DNA of 64,000 bases from Tulasnella sp. 424. Its lineage: Eukaryota; Basidiomycota; Agaricomycetes; Cantharellales; Tulasnellaceae. Shown here piece after piece: positions 11,481 through 21,508 of this stretch. The DNA lies in assembly GCA_019633425.1 (NCBI GenBank), contig WSUB01000014.1, positions 62,001 through 126,000 of the forward strand, read 5' to 3'. Each line of letters opens with the position of its first letter. Position 1 is the first letter of the stretch. The notes beneath the pieces were generated by a model. It did no database searches. It saw only the letters and a list, made by a program, of their open reading frames with translations, and was not told the DNA's origin. Position numbers and translations under genes: made by a program.

Positions 11481-12054
11481 AGGCAAAGCACTCGTGCTGG
11501 AGCTAAGGGCTTACATCCGTGAGCCCACAGTTCGGGGATGGAACGAACACTCGCTTGTGCGGATTTGCTTAGGGCGGTCTCGCGTCGCCGCGGCCGGGCA
11601 AGCCACCTTTCGGAACCCTGAGAGACGTGATCCCCGCTTTCGCAACTCGCTGTAAAGGACCTATTCGGCGTGCCCATCCCATGGCTAGCGCTACGAAGAA
11701 GAGCAGTTAGAAAGGCAAGCTGTCCCTGCTGGATCGGAGAGGACTCCTCCGTCCTCTTATACCCTTCCCACCGTGCACGATCCATCACCCACTCCCCTGT
11801 GAACACTCCACCAGCTTCCCCTTCACGAACGCTTTAGACTTCTGAGAACAGCTCAACCTTCCTTTGACTATTTCAGCCAGTAGTAGTTCATATCTCCTGA
11901 TTCCCGCGACTTAGAACCTCCGCAGCTATTTGCCGACAGCTGAATTCGCCATCGCATAATATTCCGTCGATTCTCGTCGCTGTAAGCTATCAAGGTTCGT
12001 TGCAATTTTTACGGATTTTATGGTTTCTGTTCGTGATTAACGGTCATCTTACAG
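11481..12054 (+). repeat. Rearranged F-box upstream module before copy 2
   Basis: A module block (GGGGATGGAACGAACACTCG, near 11532) follows the truncated copy 1. About 11575-11800 is sequence not seen in the other modules. The module then resumes near 11822 (GAACGCTTTAGACTTCTGAG) and runs to the ATG at 12055. A probable leader intron is 11995-12054 (CAAG|GTTCGT to TTACAG), ending directly at the start codon. Confidence 0.6.
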
Positions 12055-13356
12055 ATGCAGCCAGTCCATGAGCCTCATGGCTTCCTCGGTCCACTACCCC
12101 TCGAGCTCTTCATTTCCATTATCACATTATCCCTCGATTCGGCCAATCCCCTTGACGACTTGATTCGCCTCGAGCAGCTCCGATTAGTCAGCAAAACCTG
12201 GCTTTGGACAATCGAGTATACACCCCAATTCTGGACCTACATCCCCGACGACCCCAAGGCGTCCGCGAGGATAAACGAGTGGATCAAGAAATCGGGCAAT
12301 GCCCCTTTGCGCATCGCATACAGGAATTTTACACAATTCCATGGACCCTTCATGTCTCTCCTCTACCCCCTGCTTCATCGGTGGAAATCGGTGTCAATCA
12401 GCACCGTTCACTGGAACGTCTCGGCGTTCTTGGACAAACCCGCACCACTCCTCGAAGAACTTATTCTGCGAGGAGTGTCCTTCGGACCAGATACGAGCTT
12501 GTTCGCGAGCGCTACACCTTCGCTGGCTGTGGTTGAGTTCCTTGATGTCAAAGTTCCGCGGGACCTGAGCTGTTTAAAGGACCTAAAATCACTCCAGCTT
12601 CGTGGAGTTACCAACCCGTCTGGCAAATTCACCATAGGCCGGCTCTATGACATCCTCTCAGCTTCTCCGAACCTCAAGCGGTTAAATCTCGACACGAACT
12701 ACGAGGACGACACATGTCGCCGAGATCCACTTCTTTTCCCGGACCTAGCAGACATTACGGTCCACACTACCTTCGACCCAAGTGAAACAACGTCTGCCAT
12801 CGTATCCATGATTGAGGCTCCCAATCTTACCAACCTATCCACACAATTCGACGATCTTGCACCTGCCCCAGTGCTCCGGCTATCCACATCCTGGTTGAGG
12901 AGACAAAGCCTGGACCAACCTAAAGAATACAACGTAACGATTAGACTTGACAGTATTCTTGTCTCTGTTGTGCTCAAAGGAACCAGCTCCAGCCCATCTA
13001 AAGGTCCCCAGCTCCTCCTTTCCTTGCGACGGCCTACGTTGATCAACCCTCTTATCGAGATCCTGGAGACGGCGGAAAGGCTGATCCCTCCGTGCGCAGT
13101 AGTGACCATGGATGTCGACGGCACGAATCCCATTGTGGACTACCTGAAAACCCCCAGGGCAGAACAGGATGGCACTCAAAGGTGGCCCCTTCCTAAACTC
13201 CGCTCCATTCACTTCAGACTTAGCGATGCCTCGCAAAGTTTTGCTTTGGCTTCCGACTTCGCCCGGACGAGGAGAGACGTTGCGTTAATCACAACAGATG
13301 CGGAGGTTGGGACAACCCACGCCACTTCGAAATATTACAACACCACTAGGACATAA
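12055..13356 (+). CDS. F-box protein type A, copy 2 (intact)
   Basis: Single-exon coding region of 433 residues. Residues about 10-60 form an F-box: LPLELFISIITLSLDS, then LEQLRLVSKTWL and a PQFWT block. F-box proteins link substrates to SCF ubiquitin ligases through Skp1. The rest holds irregular Leu-rich segments of the form LExLxLRGVTxPSG, ILSASPNLKRL and FPDLADITV, which suggest a degenerate LRR-like substrate-binding region. The start is the conserved ATGCAGCCAGTCCA shared by copies 2 to 5, directly behind a probable leader intron. It ends with KYYNTTRT, and its 3' end and flank resemble sequence beside the cds1 gene near 24010-24290. Substrates are unknown; large lineage-specific F-box families are common in agaricomycetes. 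Confidence 0.8.
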   Translation: MQPVHEPHGFLGPLPLELFISIITLSLDSANPLDDLIRLEQLRLVSKTWLWTIEYTPQFWTYIPDDPKASARINEWIKKSGNAPLRIAYRNFTQFHGPFMSLLYPLLHRWKSVSISTVHWNVSAFLDKPAPLLEELILRGVSFGPDTSLFASATPSLAVVEFLDVKVPRDLSCLKDLKSLQLRGVTNPSGKFTIGRLYDILSASPNLKRLNLDTNYEDDTCRRDPLLFPDLADITVHTTFDPSETTSAIVSMIEAPNLTNLSTQFDDLAPAPVLRLSTSWLRRQSLDQPKEYNVTIRLDSILVSVVLKGTSSSPSKGPQLLLSLRRPTLINPLIEILETAERLIPPCAVVTMDVDGTNPIVDYLKTPRAEQDGTQRWPLPKLRSIHFRLSDASQSFALASDFARTRRDVALITTDAEVGTTHATSKYYNTTRT

Positions 13357-13560
13357 TTGGACTGTAAAAGATCTACGATATATACACATGCTCTATCGAA
13401 GGGATGGGAGTTAATACAAGGGAAATAAAATGTGGGCGTCCGAAGCATCCTGCTGGTTGTTGAGGTGTGTCACGGTTTATTGCTCAGAGAAAGACGAGAG
13501 CTAGAACAAAGTAGATAATAAAATGACACAACAGAGCGAAGAAGCGAAAGCACAAAGGTG
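13329..13560. repeat. Copy of the cds1 3' flank behind F-box copy 2
   Basis: From AAATATTACA through TACACATG, CTCTATCG, GGGAGTTAA and CAAGGGA to a GATAATAAAATGACAC block, this stretch matches about 24030-24270 in order and direction, with point changes and indels. The latter lies in the 3' flank of cds1. This indicates that the two junctions derive from one ancestral junction of an F-box gene with cds1. Confidence 0.7.
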
Positions 13561-13576
13561 ATTGATGGAGTTGAAC

Positions 13577-13968
13577 TGTCCGCTATGTGATGGCTGAGGG
13601 GCAGCCTAGTGGTTTGGGGATGGGAGAGAGGAACGAACACTCGCTTGTGCGGATTTGCTTGGGGCACGTGCACTATGTTTGCGCCGAACAGCCACCTTGC
13701 CATTCCGAAACCCCAGCTCCTTTACTTGAACGAACGCTTTAGGTTTCTGAGAACAGCTCAACCTTTCTTTGGGTATTCCAATCAAATCTGGCTCATATCT
13801 CCTGATTTCCGCGATTTAGAACCCCCGCAACTGGTTACCGGCAGGAAGGAATCCACAGCCGAACTCACCTGGGCTTTCCGTCAAATCCCGTCGCTATAAG
13901 CCACCAAGGTTCGTTGCAAGTTTCACGGTTTTTATGGTTTTCGTTCGTGATTAAAAGCCATCTTACAG
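13577..13968 (+). repeat. F-box upstream module before copy 3
   Basis: The module begins near GATGGCTGAGGGGCAGCC, equivalent to the ssr4-side sequence near 10293, and carries the AACGAACACTCGCTTG, GAACGCTTTAGG and CGTCGCTATAAGCC blocks. The probable leader intron runs from the GT after CACCAAG (near 13910) to the CTTACAG before the ATG at 13969. Confidence 0.65.
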
Positions 13969-15324
13969 ATGCAGCCAGTCCACGAGACTCATGACTACCT
14001 CAGTTCACTGCCTCTCGAGCTCTTCATTTCCATTCTCACATTATCCCTCGACTCGGAAAATCCACGCAATGCATTGATTTGTCTCGAGCAGCTCCGATTA
14101 GTCAGTAAAACCTGGCTTAGGACAATCGACTCCACACCCCAATTTTGGACGACCATCTTCAACGACCCCGAGACGCCCGCGAGGATGAAGGAGTGGATCA
14201 AGAAATCGGGGGGTGCCCCTTTGCGTATCATATCCATGATTCCGATACTACCCGTCGAACCTTTCATGGCTCCTCTCTACCCCGTGGCTCATCGATGGAA
14301 ATACGTCTCGATTGCCGGTTTGGGGTGGAACGCCTCGCCATTCTTCGACAAACCTGCACCACTCCTTGAAGAACTTCTTCTTTTGGGAGTGTCCTTCGAG
14401 CCAGATACGATCTTGCTCGCAGATATCACGCCTTCGCTCGTCGCGGTCGAGTTAGTCTATGTCACAGTTCCACGGGACCTAGGCTTTCTAAAATGCCTAA
14501 AAACACTCCAGTTTGAGAGGGTTACCCACCCTTCCGGCAAAGTTCGCATAGGCCAGCTCTACGAGATCCTATCAGCATCCCCGAGCCTCAGACGGTTATC
14601 CCTCGACACGAACTACGACGACGACACATGTCGTCGGGACCCACTTCCTTTTCCGGACCTAGCAGACCTTACCGTTCGTTCCCGGAGCGAGGACGTGTCA
14701 ACGTCTGCCATCCTATCCATGATCAAGGCTCCCAATCTTTTCAAGCTATCAACAGAGGTCGATCATGTTCCTCCTACGCTGGTGCTCGGCCTATCCATAT
14801 CCTGGTTAAGAAGACAAAGCTCGGACCAACCGGAGCAATACGACATCAAAATTACCGCAGAACGTCTTATTGTCTCCGTCGTGCCCAAAGAAAATGGCTC
14901 CGGCTCATCTGAAAGTGCCCTACTCTCAATTGGCTGGAACCAGCCTACCTTCAAGGACGGTATTATCGAGATCCTGGAAGAGTTGGAAAGGTTGATCACT
15001 CCGCACGTTGCAGTGACCATGGAAGTCGACAGCATGCCTCACGTTGTGGACTATCTGGAAACCTCCAAGATGGATAAAGATGGCACTCAAAGTTGGCCCC
15101 TCCACAACCTACGCTCCATTCACTTTAAAATTTCCGGTCTCACTTCAAGTTTACGCTCGGTTTCCGACTTCGCCGAGACCCGTGGAGACATTGCGCGAAT
15201 TACAGCACAATTGATTAGCTCTTATGGGCGGGCTTCAAAATGGTATCGGTGGGATTGGGCCAGCATGTCATTCATCCGACTCAAGGGATCCGCCGTCGGA
15301 CTCGGCGTTGGTAACGATGATTGA
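13969..15324 (+). CDS. F-box protein type A, copy 3 (intact)
   Basis: Single-exon coding region of 451 residues, paralogous to copy 2. The F-box is at about residues 10-60 (LPLELFISILTLSLDS, LEQLRLVSKTWLRTID, PQFWT), followed by WIKKSGGAPLRI and the Leu-rich repeats of the family. Compared with copy 2 it has a longer C-terminus (SSYGRASKWYRWDWASMSF then a Gly/Val-rich tail). No frame breaks are seen. It is a probable SCF substrate adaptor of unknown target. The start codon is placed at the Met conserved in the paralogs. Confidence 0.8.
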   Translation: MQPVHETHDYLSSLPLELFISILTLSLDSENPRNALICLEQLRLVSKTWLRTIDSTPQFWTTIFNDPETPARMKEWIKKSGGAPLRIISMIPILPVEPFMAPLYPVAHRWKYVSIAGLGWNASPFFDKPAPLLEELLLLGVSFEPDTILLADITPSLVAVELVYVTVPRDLGFLKCLKTLQFERVTHPSGKVRIGQLYEILSASPSLRRLSLDTNYDDDTCRRDPLPFPDLADLTVRSRSEDVSTSAILSMIKAPNLFKLSTEVDHVPPTLVLGLSISWLRRQSSDQPEQYDIKITAERLIVSVVPKENGSGSSESALLSIGWNQPTFKDGIIEILEELERLITPHVAVTMEVDSMPHVVDYLETSKMDKDGTQSWPLHNLRSIHFKISGLTSSLRSVSDFAETRGDIARITAQLISSYGRASKWYRWDWASMSFIRLKGSAVGLGVGNDD

Positions 15325-15389
15325 GATTCTCTGGAGATCTATGGTGTTGGGGAAATTATATAATTTATAATGTAGATTATATCGAAACT

Positions 15390-15986
15390 AGCGAATCGTC
15401 AGAGCATTGGTATCGGCTCGCTCCAGGAGGGAATCCATGAGTGTACCTTAGCGTTCGATCAATGGGCCATTCGTAAAGCTAACTTGCAGAGGACGCGGAC
15501 GATGGGACCTGGTCGAACGTCATGGCATCCTGTTCTTGACTCTAGATATCCCTGTTGAAGTTCGCCTGCGCGGGGTTCATTGCTTCTATTCAACGTGATA
15601 ACCGTGGGCAGGGCAGCGGTTCGGACCTTTTCGGGAATATTAATGGGAATGAGAGGAAACAAACACTAGCTTGTGCAGATTTGCTTGGGATGCTCTGTTT
15701 ACGTCAATCAGCCACCTCACCCCAGAATCCAAAGCCCCGCTACCTGAACGAGCGCTTTAGGCTTCTAAGGGCAGCTCAACCTTCCGCTGGATATTCGAAC
15801 CAATACTGGTTCATATCTCCGGATTCTCGCGGCTAGGAACCACGCAGCTGCTTGCCGCCAGGAAGGAGTCCACAGCCGAATTCGCCAGCGCTTTCCAGTT
15901 AAGACCTGTCGCTATAAGCAGTCAAGGGTCGTTGCAGGTTTCACCGATTTCTTGGCTTTCATTCGTGATAAATGGTCATCTTCCAG
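15390..15986 (+). repeat. F-box upstream module before copy 4, with an ssr4 exon-1-like sequence
   Basis: The module includes GCATTG-, AAGCTAACTTGCAG- and CTGCGCGG-type blocks and then the common AACAAACACTAGCTTG and GAGCGCTTTAGGCTTC blocks. At 15566-15580 the minus strand reads ATGAACCCCGCGCAG, the same five codons (MNPAQ) as ssr4 exon 1 with one synonymous change. This supports descent from the ssr4-F-box interval. Confidence 0.6.
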
Positions 15987-17314
15987 ATGCAGCCAGTCCA
16001 TCAGACTAGCGATTACCTCGGTCCACTGCCCCTCGAGCTCTTCATTTCCATTATCACATTATCCCTCGACTCTGTCAGTCCGCGCAATGCGTTGGATCGC
16101 CTCGAGCAGCTCCGATTAGTCAGTAAAACTTGGCTCGAAACAATCGACTCTACGCCTCAATTTTGGACGTCGATCCCCAACGACTCCAAGTCGCTCACAA
16201 GGATAAAGGAGTGGATCAAGAAATCGGGGGATTCCCCCTTGCGTATCATATCAACGATACTGATGGAACCGATCGAACCCTTCATGGCTCTCTGCTACCC
16301 CCTGGCCCATCGGTGGCAATCTGTTACGGTTAGCGGTTTTCAGTTGAACGCATTGGCGTTCTTCGACAGACCCGCACCGCTCCTCGAAGAACTTCATCTA
16401 CTAGGAGTGTTCTTCAAACCAGATACGAGCTTGTTCGCAGGTGTTACGCCTTCGCTCGTCACGGTTGCGTTGCTTCACGTCATAGTTCCGCGGGACCTTG
16501 GCTTCCTAAGCACCTAAAATCGCTCCGGCTTCATGAAGTTACCTACTCGTCTGGCAAGCTCACAATCGTTCAGCTTTATGACATTCTCTCGGCCTCCCCG
16601 AACCTCAGACGGTTAGATCTCGCCACGGACTTCGAGGGCGTGCCATGCCACCGAGATCCACTTCCCTTTCCGGTCCTAGCCGACCTTACGGTTAGCGCTC
16701 CTCAAGACCAAAACGACCTCACGTCTGCCATCTTATCCATGATCGCGGCTCCCAATCTAACAAAAATAGTCGTGCAGTTCAATAATGGTCCTCCTGCCGC
16801 GGTGCTCCTCCTATCCATATCCTGGCTGAAAAGACAGACCTTGGACCAACCTAGGCGATACGACATAATTATTGCAGCGGGATCCATGGGTGTTTTTATT
16901 GTGCCCAAAGGAGGCGGCTCATGCTCATCTGAAGATCCCCAGCTCCATCTTTCCTGGCAACGACATTTCTCGATCAACGTTCTTATCGAAATCCTGGAGG
17001 AGTTGGAGAGCTCAGTCCCTCCACATGCCGGAATGACCATGGAACTCTACAGCACGCATCGCATTGTGGACTACCTGAAAACTCCCAGGATAGATCAAGA
17101 TGGGACCCAAACTTGGCCCCTCAGTAACCTCCGCTCCATTCGCTTCAAATTTGGCGGTTACCCACCAAATTTTGACCCGGTTTCGGACTTTGCTCGGGTT
17201 CGTAAAGACATCGCGCGAATCACAACGCTCTCTACTGGGGCTTCTGTGCTGACTTCGATCTTGCATGTATGGGATGAGGCCAGCATGTCGTTCGTTCGAG
17301 GAGGAGACCTGTGA
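15987..17314 (+). pseudogene. F-box gene type A, copy 4, one-base frameshift
   Basis: The closest relative is copy 5 at 20141. The frame is open from ATG 15987 to about 16517, ending in GFLST and a stop, and then continues in another frame to a stop at 17312-17314. The cause is visible at about 16508-16512: this copy has CTTCCTAAGCACC where copy 5 has CTTCCTAAAGCACC, so one A is missing. Upstream the F-box is intact (LPLELFISIITLSLDS, LEQLRLVSKTWL) and downstream the Leu-rich part is well preserved, so the break is recent or a sequencing error. As read, only the first ~176 residues could be made. Confidence 0.8.
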
Positions 17315-17887
17315 TAGGAATCGGCGTTGGTGGCGATAACAATGTGTCTTGAGATCCACGAGGTTGGCAGAAGTCTGTATAGTTAAAAATGTATATTGTA
17401 CCGAAGCTCCTTCAAACATATTGGCGAAGAGTCAGAGCATTGTGCGGGCTGGTTCTGGCTGAGGTACACCACGATCAGTGCCAGGTCATGCATGAAGCTA
17501 ACCTGTAGAGGACTCGGACGACGGGGCTTGGTCGAACCCCAAATCATCCTAGCCTGGACTCTCTGTTTGTTCAAGTCACCTGCGCGGCATTCGTTTCCGA
17601 TATGCAACGCGATAGTCGTGGGCAGTCCAATGGTTCGAGATGGAATGACGGGAGCAAGGACGCATTCGGCCTAGACAGAACCCTCCCCTACTACGTAGAA
17701 TCGGAGAGACGGAGGCGTTGTACATTTGTTAAATATTTCCTAATACCTAATCAGTTTCTTCTAACGATTTCTCATGTTTAAATACAAGTAAACGATGGCC
17801 CGGTTGTTAAATGCTTCAACGTCGTCCTGCCAATAAACCTCAAGCTTTCGTCGTGTGAACAGATATCACTCGCACCGAAACTCTCAG
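17315..17887. other. Interval between convergent F-box copies, with a module fragment
   Basis: At 17410-17660 lies a diverged fragment of the upstream module (GTCAGAGCATTG, GAAGCTAACCTG, ACCTGCGCGGCATTCGTTTC and GGTTCGAGATGG blocks). It is followed by AT-rich sequence with probable 3' ends of both neighbours. The matching interval in the right unit is 21509-22054. No gene seen. Confidence 0.55.
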
Positions 17888-19226
17888 TCACATCCCATTT
17901 TCTCCCGGAGAAGAACTCCATGGATCCAGCCAGAACGCAAGATCCACCTTCTGCCGCAGTGAAGAGAAAGACTCTGTCTCCCCGGGTTCTTCTTTTTTTC
18001 GTGATGCGAAGCTTCTGAGCACTCGGACTCTTTTGATCGAAGGTATAGCATCAATTAGAGCGGAGATCTCCTCGCATCTCGCAACGTCCAGGAGAATTTC
18101 TTCGAGCAATGGCCAACAACTGCTAGTTCTCCGTGCTTCAATATCATCTGGGAGTAGGCTGAGGATCGTTGCTGGTGTATCGATGGCGTAGAAGTTAACC
18201 TCCGTCTCATGTCCTACCAGGTAGTTGGAATAACGGGTGAGGTTAGGGCATAAACGAAGGAGGGTGCTGAAAGTTCGGTCCGGTCCTCTATCGAACCACT
18301 GCAATTCTTCAAGCTTGGAATAAGCGCGAAGGGGGGGAAAAGGTTCGTGATCAGGAGACGGAGTGTCGTAGTTAACGACTAGTTTACGGAGAGAGGGAGT
18401 TATGAAGGCCAAAAGGAAAGGTGTAGGGTCGCATTCTGAGATGTAGAGGCCGAGCAACAGGGGGATTTCGAGACAGCCTGAGGTGAGTGGCGAATCGAGG
18501 GAATCATTGAATACCGCGGTCAGTGAAAGGGATGCCAAATACGAAGGAAATTCCGGGAAGATGAAGTGGTACTTGGAAGAGAGCTCCTGGAGCTCCGGGG
18601 CGTCGATCGTGATGCGTCTGGGGCTCCAATCGTGAAGCGTCAAGTCAAAGCGAATACGGCCCACGTGCAGACGCTTTAAAATTGGCAATGGATGTCGGAA
18701 GAGTTGCTGGAGATCTTCGGGAGTGAGCAGGGACACCGCAGCTTCGTCCGCCACGAGAGCGAGAGTGCTGAGTCGCTGGAACTGACCACGCAGCGTATCA
18801 TGGATGACTTGGAAGTTTAGGACGCGTTCAGGAGCGATTATGGCCATTAGAGGTAACCGGCCACTCCTCCCAAGGACCTCCTCTAGACAACCTTTCTCTA
18901 CACCCTGAGGTCCAGCGCCAGCTCCGATGTACACGGTCGTCCAGAAGCATGGAGCGTCCATTATAATCTGACGCCACGATCTACAGACGAGCATCATGTT
19001 GAGAAGCGGGTGGCGGTCAAGCGGCGGGTATTTGGCGAGGGCGAGGGGGATCGAGGCAATTGCATCTGTGTAGAGAGAATCAAGTATGAAGACTAAGAGC
19101 TCTGGTGGAAGGATTTGGTTGATGTTAAATTGTGTCGAAGTTTCCGAATCTGGAAGTGGGTTTGCAGCGCTTTGAATGTTGCTGGTGATCGCAGGATTGA
19201 GTGGCGAAGGCTGGTATCGTGAGTCA
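17888..19226 (-). pseudogene. F-box-like gene type B, copy 1, start frame broken
   Basis: The frame reads as an approximately 440-residue F-box-like protein: QILPPELLVFILDSLY, then LLNMMLVCRSWRQIIMD and CFWTTV, followed by Leu-rich segments. It is highly similar to copy 2 at 22055-23392. That copy begins MTHDTQPSPL; here the same ATG exists (19226-19224) but one C is missing four codons later (ATACCAGCC against ATACCCAGCC), so the ATG reads into another frame. No other in-frame ATG was found before about residue 80, inside the F-box. The remaining frame is fully open, so the loss is recent, an unseen upstream exon rescues it, or the base is a sequencing error. Confidence 0.65.
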
Positions 19227-19559
19227 TGTCCGATCGTGACCAAACACAGTCAAGCACTTATATGGACGTCGGAGCTTGTTGCCTTGCAGCAGTAAAAGCA
19301 GTGCCCTCCGGGCAGTCCTGGACACAGCACGGAACTCGGTCGGGAATCGGCAGCGAGTTCCCTCCTGCTCGAAAGAATACTTGGCCGTGGCGTGCCAGGC
19401 TTCCAGGTGCTGAAAGGATATAGGAGGCTGCAAGCATATGCAAGGATCGATAGACCAACGCTCAGCAAACCGACATGAACGGGTAAAATACCCCTATTAG
19501 TTGTGCTCCTTAACAATGCTGGGAAAATTATGTAATTTAGAATGTAAACTATACCGAAA

Positions 19560-20140
19560 CTAGCGAATCGTCAGAGCATTGATATTGGCCGAGGGAAACC
19601 ATGAGTGTACCTTAGCGTTCGATCAATGGGCCATCCGTGAAGCTAACTTGCAACGATGTGACCTGGTCAAACGTCATGGCATCCTGTTCTCGACTCTAGG
19701 TATCCCTGTTGAAGTCGCCCGCGCGGCGTTCATTGCTTCTATTCAATGTGATAGCCGTGGGGCAGGGCAGCGGTTCGGGCCTTTTCGGGAAAGGGAATGA
19801 GAGGCAACAAACACTAGCTTGTGCAGATTTGCTTGGGATGCTCGGTTTAGGTCATGAGTCACCTCACCAGTGGTCCCAGAATCCAAAGCACCGCTACCTG
19901 AACGAGCGGTTTAGGCTTCTAAGGGCAGCTCAACCTTCTGTTGGTTCCTCAAACCAATACTGGTTCATATCTCCGCATTCTAGTGGCTGGGAACCCACGC
20001 AGCTGGTTGCCGACAGGAAGGAATCCACAGCCGAATTCGCTAGCGCTTTCAGTTAAGACCTGTCGCTATAAGCAGTCGAGGTTCGTTGCAGGTTTCACCG
20101 ATTTGCTGGCTTCCATTCGTGATGAATGGTTATCTTACAG
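19560..20140 (+). repeat. F-box upstream module before copy 5, with an ssr4 exon-1-like sequence
   Basis: Same organisation as 15390-15986. At 19719-19733 the minus strand reads ATGAACGCCGCGCGG, a decayed version of ssr4 exon 1. A frame from about 19895 encodes LNERFRLLRAAQPS, a stretch seen in related form in the other modules. The probable leader intron ends with CTTACAG directly before ATG 20141. Confidence 0.6.
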
Positions 20141-21508
20141 ATGCAGCCAGTCCATCAGACTGGCAAATACCTCGGTCCACTACCCCTCGAGCTCTTCGTT
20201 TCCATTATCACATTATCCCTCGACTCGATCAATCCGCACAATGCATTGGATCGCCTGGAGCAGCTCCGACTAGTCAATAAAACTTGGCTTGCGACAATCG
20301 ACTCTACCCCTCGGTTTTGGACGTCTATCTCCAACGTCTCCAAGTCGCTCGCAAGGATAAAGGAGTGGATCAAGAAATCGGGGGATGCCCCGTTGCGTAT
20401 CACATCCACGATACGGATGGAACCGACCGAACCCTTCATGGCTCTCTGCTACCCCCTGGCTCATCGGTGGAAATCTGTTACGGTTAGCAGTTTTCGGTTG
20501 AACGCATCGGCATTCTTCGACAAACCTGCACCACTCCTCGAAGAACTTCATCTAGGAGTAATGTCCTTCGAACCAGATATGAGCTTGTTCGCAGGTGTTA
20601 CGCCTTCGCTCCTCGTGGTTGATTTATTTCACGTCACAGTTCCGCGGGACCTTGGCTTCCTAAAGCACCTAAAATCACTCCAGCTTCGTGGAGTTACCTA
20701 CCCGTCTGGCAAGCTCGCCATCGTTCAGCTTTATGACATTCTCTCGGCCTCCCCGAACCTCAGACGGTTAAATCTCGCCACGGACTTCGAGGGCGAGCCA
20801 TGTCGCCGAGATCCACTTCCCTTTCCGGTCCTAGCCGACCTTGCGGTTAGCACCCCCCAAGACCGAAACGACCTCACGTCTGCCATCCTATCTATGATCG
20901 CGGCTCCCAATCTAACCAAAATAGTCGTGCAGTTCAATAATGGCCCTCCTGCCACGGTGCTCCCCCTATCCATATCCTGGCTGAAAAGACAGACCTTGGA
21001 CCAACCTAGGCAATACGACATAACTATTGGGGCGGGATCCATCGTCATCTCTATTGTGCCCAAAGGAGACGGCTCCTGGTTATCTGAAGATCCCCAGCTC
21101 CATCTTTCCTGGCAAGGACATTTCTCGATCAACGTTCTTATCGAAGTCCTGGAGGAGTTGGAGCGCTCAGTCCCTTCACACGCCGCAGTGACCATGGAAA
21201 TCTACAGCACGCATCGCATTGTGGACTACCTGAAAACTCCCAGGATAAATCAAGATGGAACCCAAACTTGGCCCCTCAGTAACCTCCGCTCCATTCGCTT
21301 CAAACGTGGCGGTTTACCACACAGTTTTGACTCGGTTTCGGACTTTGCTCGGGTTCGTAGAGACATCGCGCGAATCACAATACTCTCTCCTGGGGCTTTT
21401 GGGCTGGCTTCGATCTTGCATGTATGGGATGCGAGCAGCATGTCGTTCGTTCCGCAGAGTAGACCTGTTATAGGGAATGGCGTTGGTAGCGATAACGAAG
21501 TCTCTTGA
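20141..21508 (+). CDS. F-box protein type A, copy 5 (intact)
   Basis: Single-exon coding region of 455 residues. The F-box is at residues about 10-60 (LPLELFVSIITLSLDS, LEQLRLVNKTWLATID, PRFWTS), then WIKKSGDAPLRI and Leu-rich segments (LKHLKSLQLRGVTYPSG, ILSASPNLRRLNL, FPVLADLAV). It is the intact partner of the frameshifted copy 4. The start is placed at the Met shared by all copies, although an in-frame ATG at 20126 lies inside the probable leader intron. It is a likely SCF substrate adaptor, target unknown. It faces type-B copy 2 tail to tail. Confidence 0.8.
   Translation: MQPVHQTGKYLGPLPLELFVSIITLSLDSINPHNALDRLEQLRLVNKTWLATIDSTPRFWTSISNVSKSLARIKEWIKKSGDAPLRITSTIRMEPTEPFMALCYPLAHRWKSVTVSSFRLNASAFFDKPAPLLEELHLGVMSFEPDMSLFAGVTPSLLVVDLFHVTVPRDLGFLKHLKSLQLRGVTYPSGKLAIVQLYDILSASPNLRRLNLATDFEGEPCRRDPLPFPVLADLAVSTPQDRNDLTSAILSMIAAPNLTKIVVQFNNGPPATVLPLSISWLKRQTLDQPRQYDITIGAGSIVISIVPKGDGSWLSEDPQLHLSWQGHFSINVLIEVLEELERSVPSHAAVTMEIYSTHRIVDYLKTPRINQDGTQTWPLSNLRSIRFKRGGLPHSFDSVSDFARVRRDIARITILSPGAFGLASILHVWDASSMSFVPQSRPVIGNGVGSDNEVS

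Larger units (their letters stand above)
15344..19513. repeat. Segmental duplication, left unit (about 4.17 kb)
   Basis: This unit contains an F-box upstream module, type-A copy 4 (+), an intergenic block and type-B copy 1 (-). It is followed directly by a second unit with the same order at 19514-23688. Alignment by eye starts near GGAAATTATATAATTTA (15349) against GAAAATTATGTAATTTA (19524) and ends at the shared TTGTGCTCCTT/TTGTGCTTCTT block (near 19501 and 23676). Both genes in this unit carry a one-base deletion relative to the right unit. Confidence 0.8.

Noticed and set aside
17888..19243. Type-B F-box copy 1 as an intact 451-residue gene
   Set aside because: The apparent start at 19243 is TTG, not ATG; the paralog's ATG is out of frame here because of a one-base deletion.
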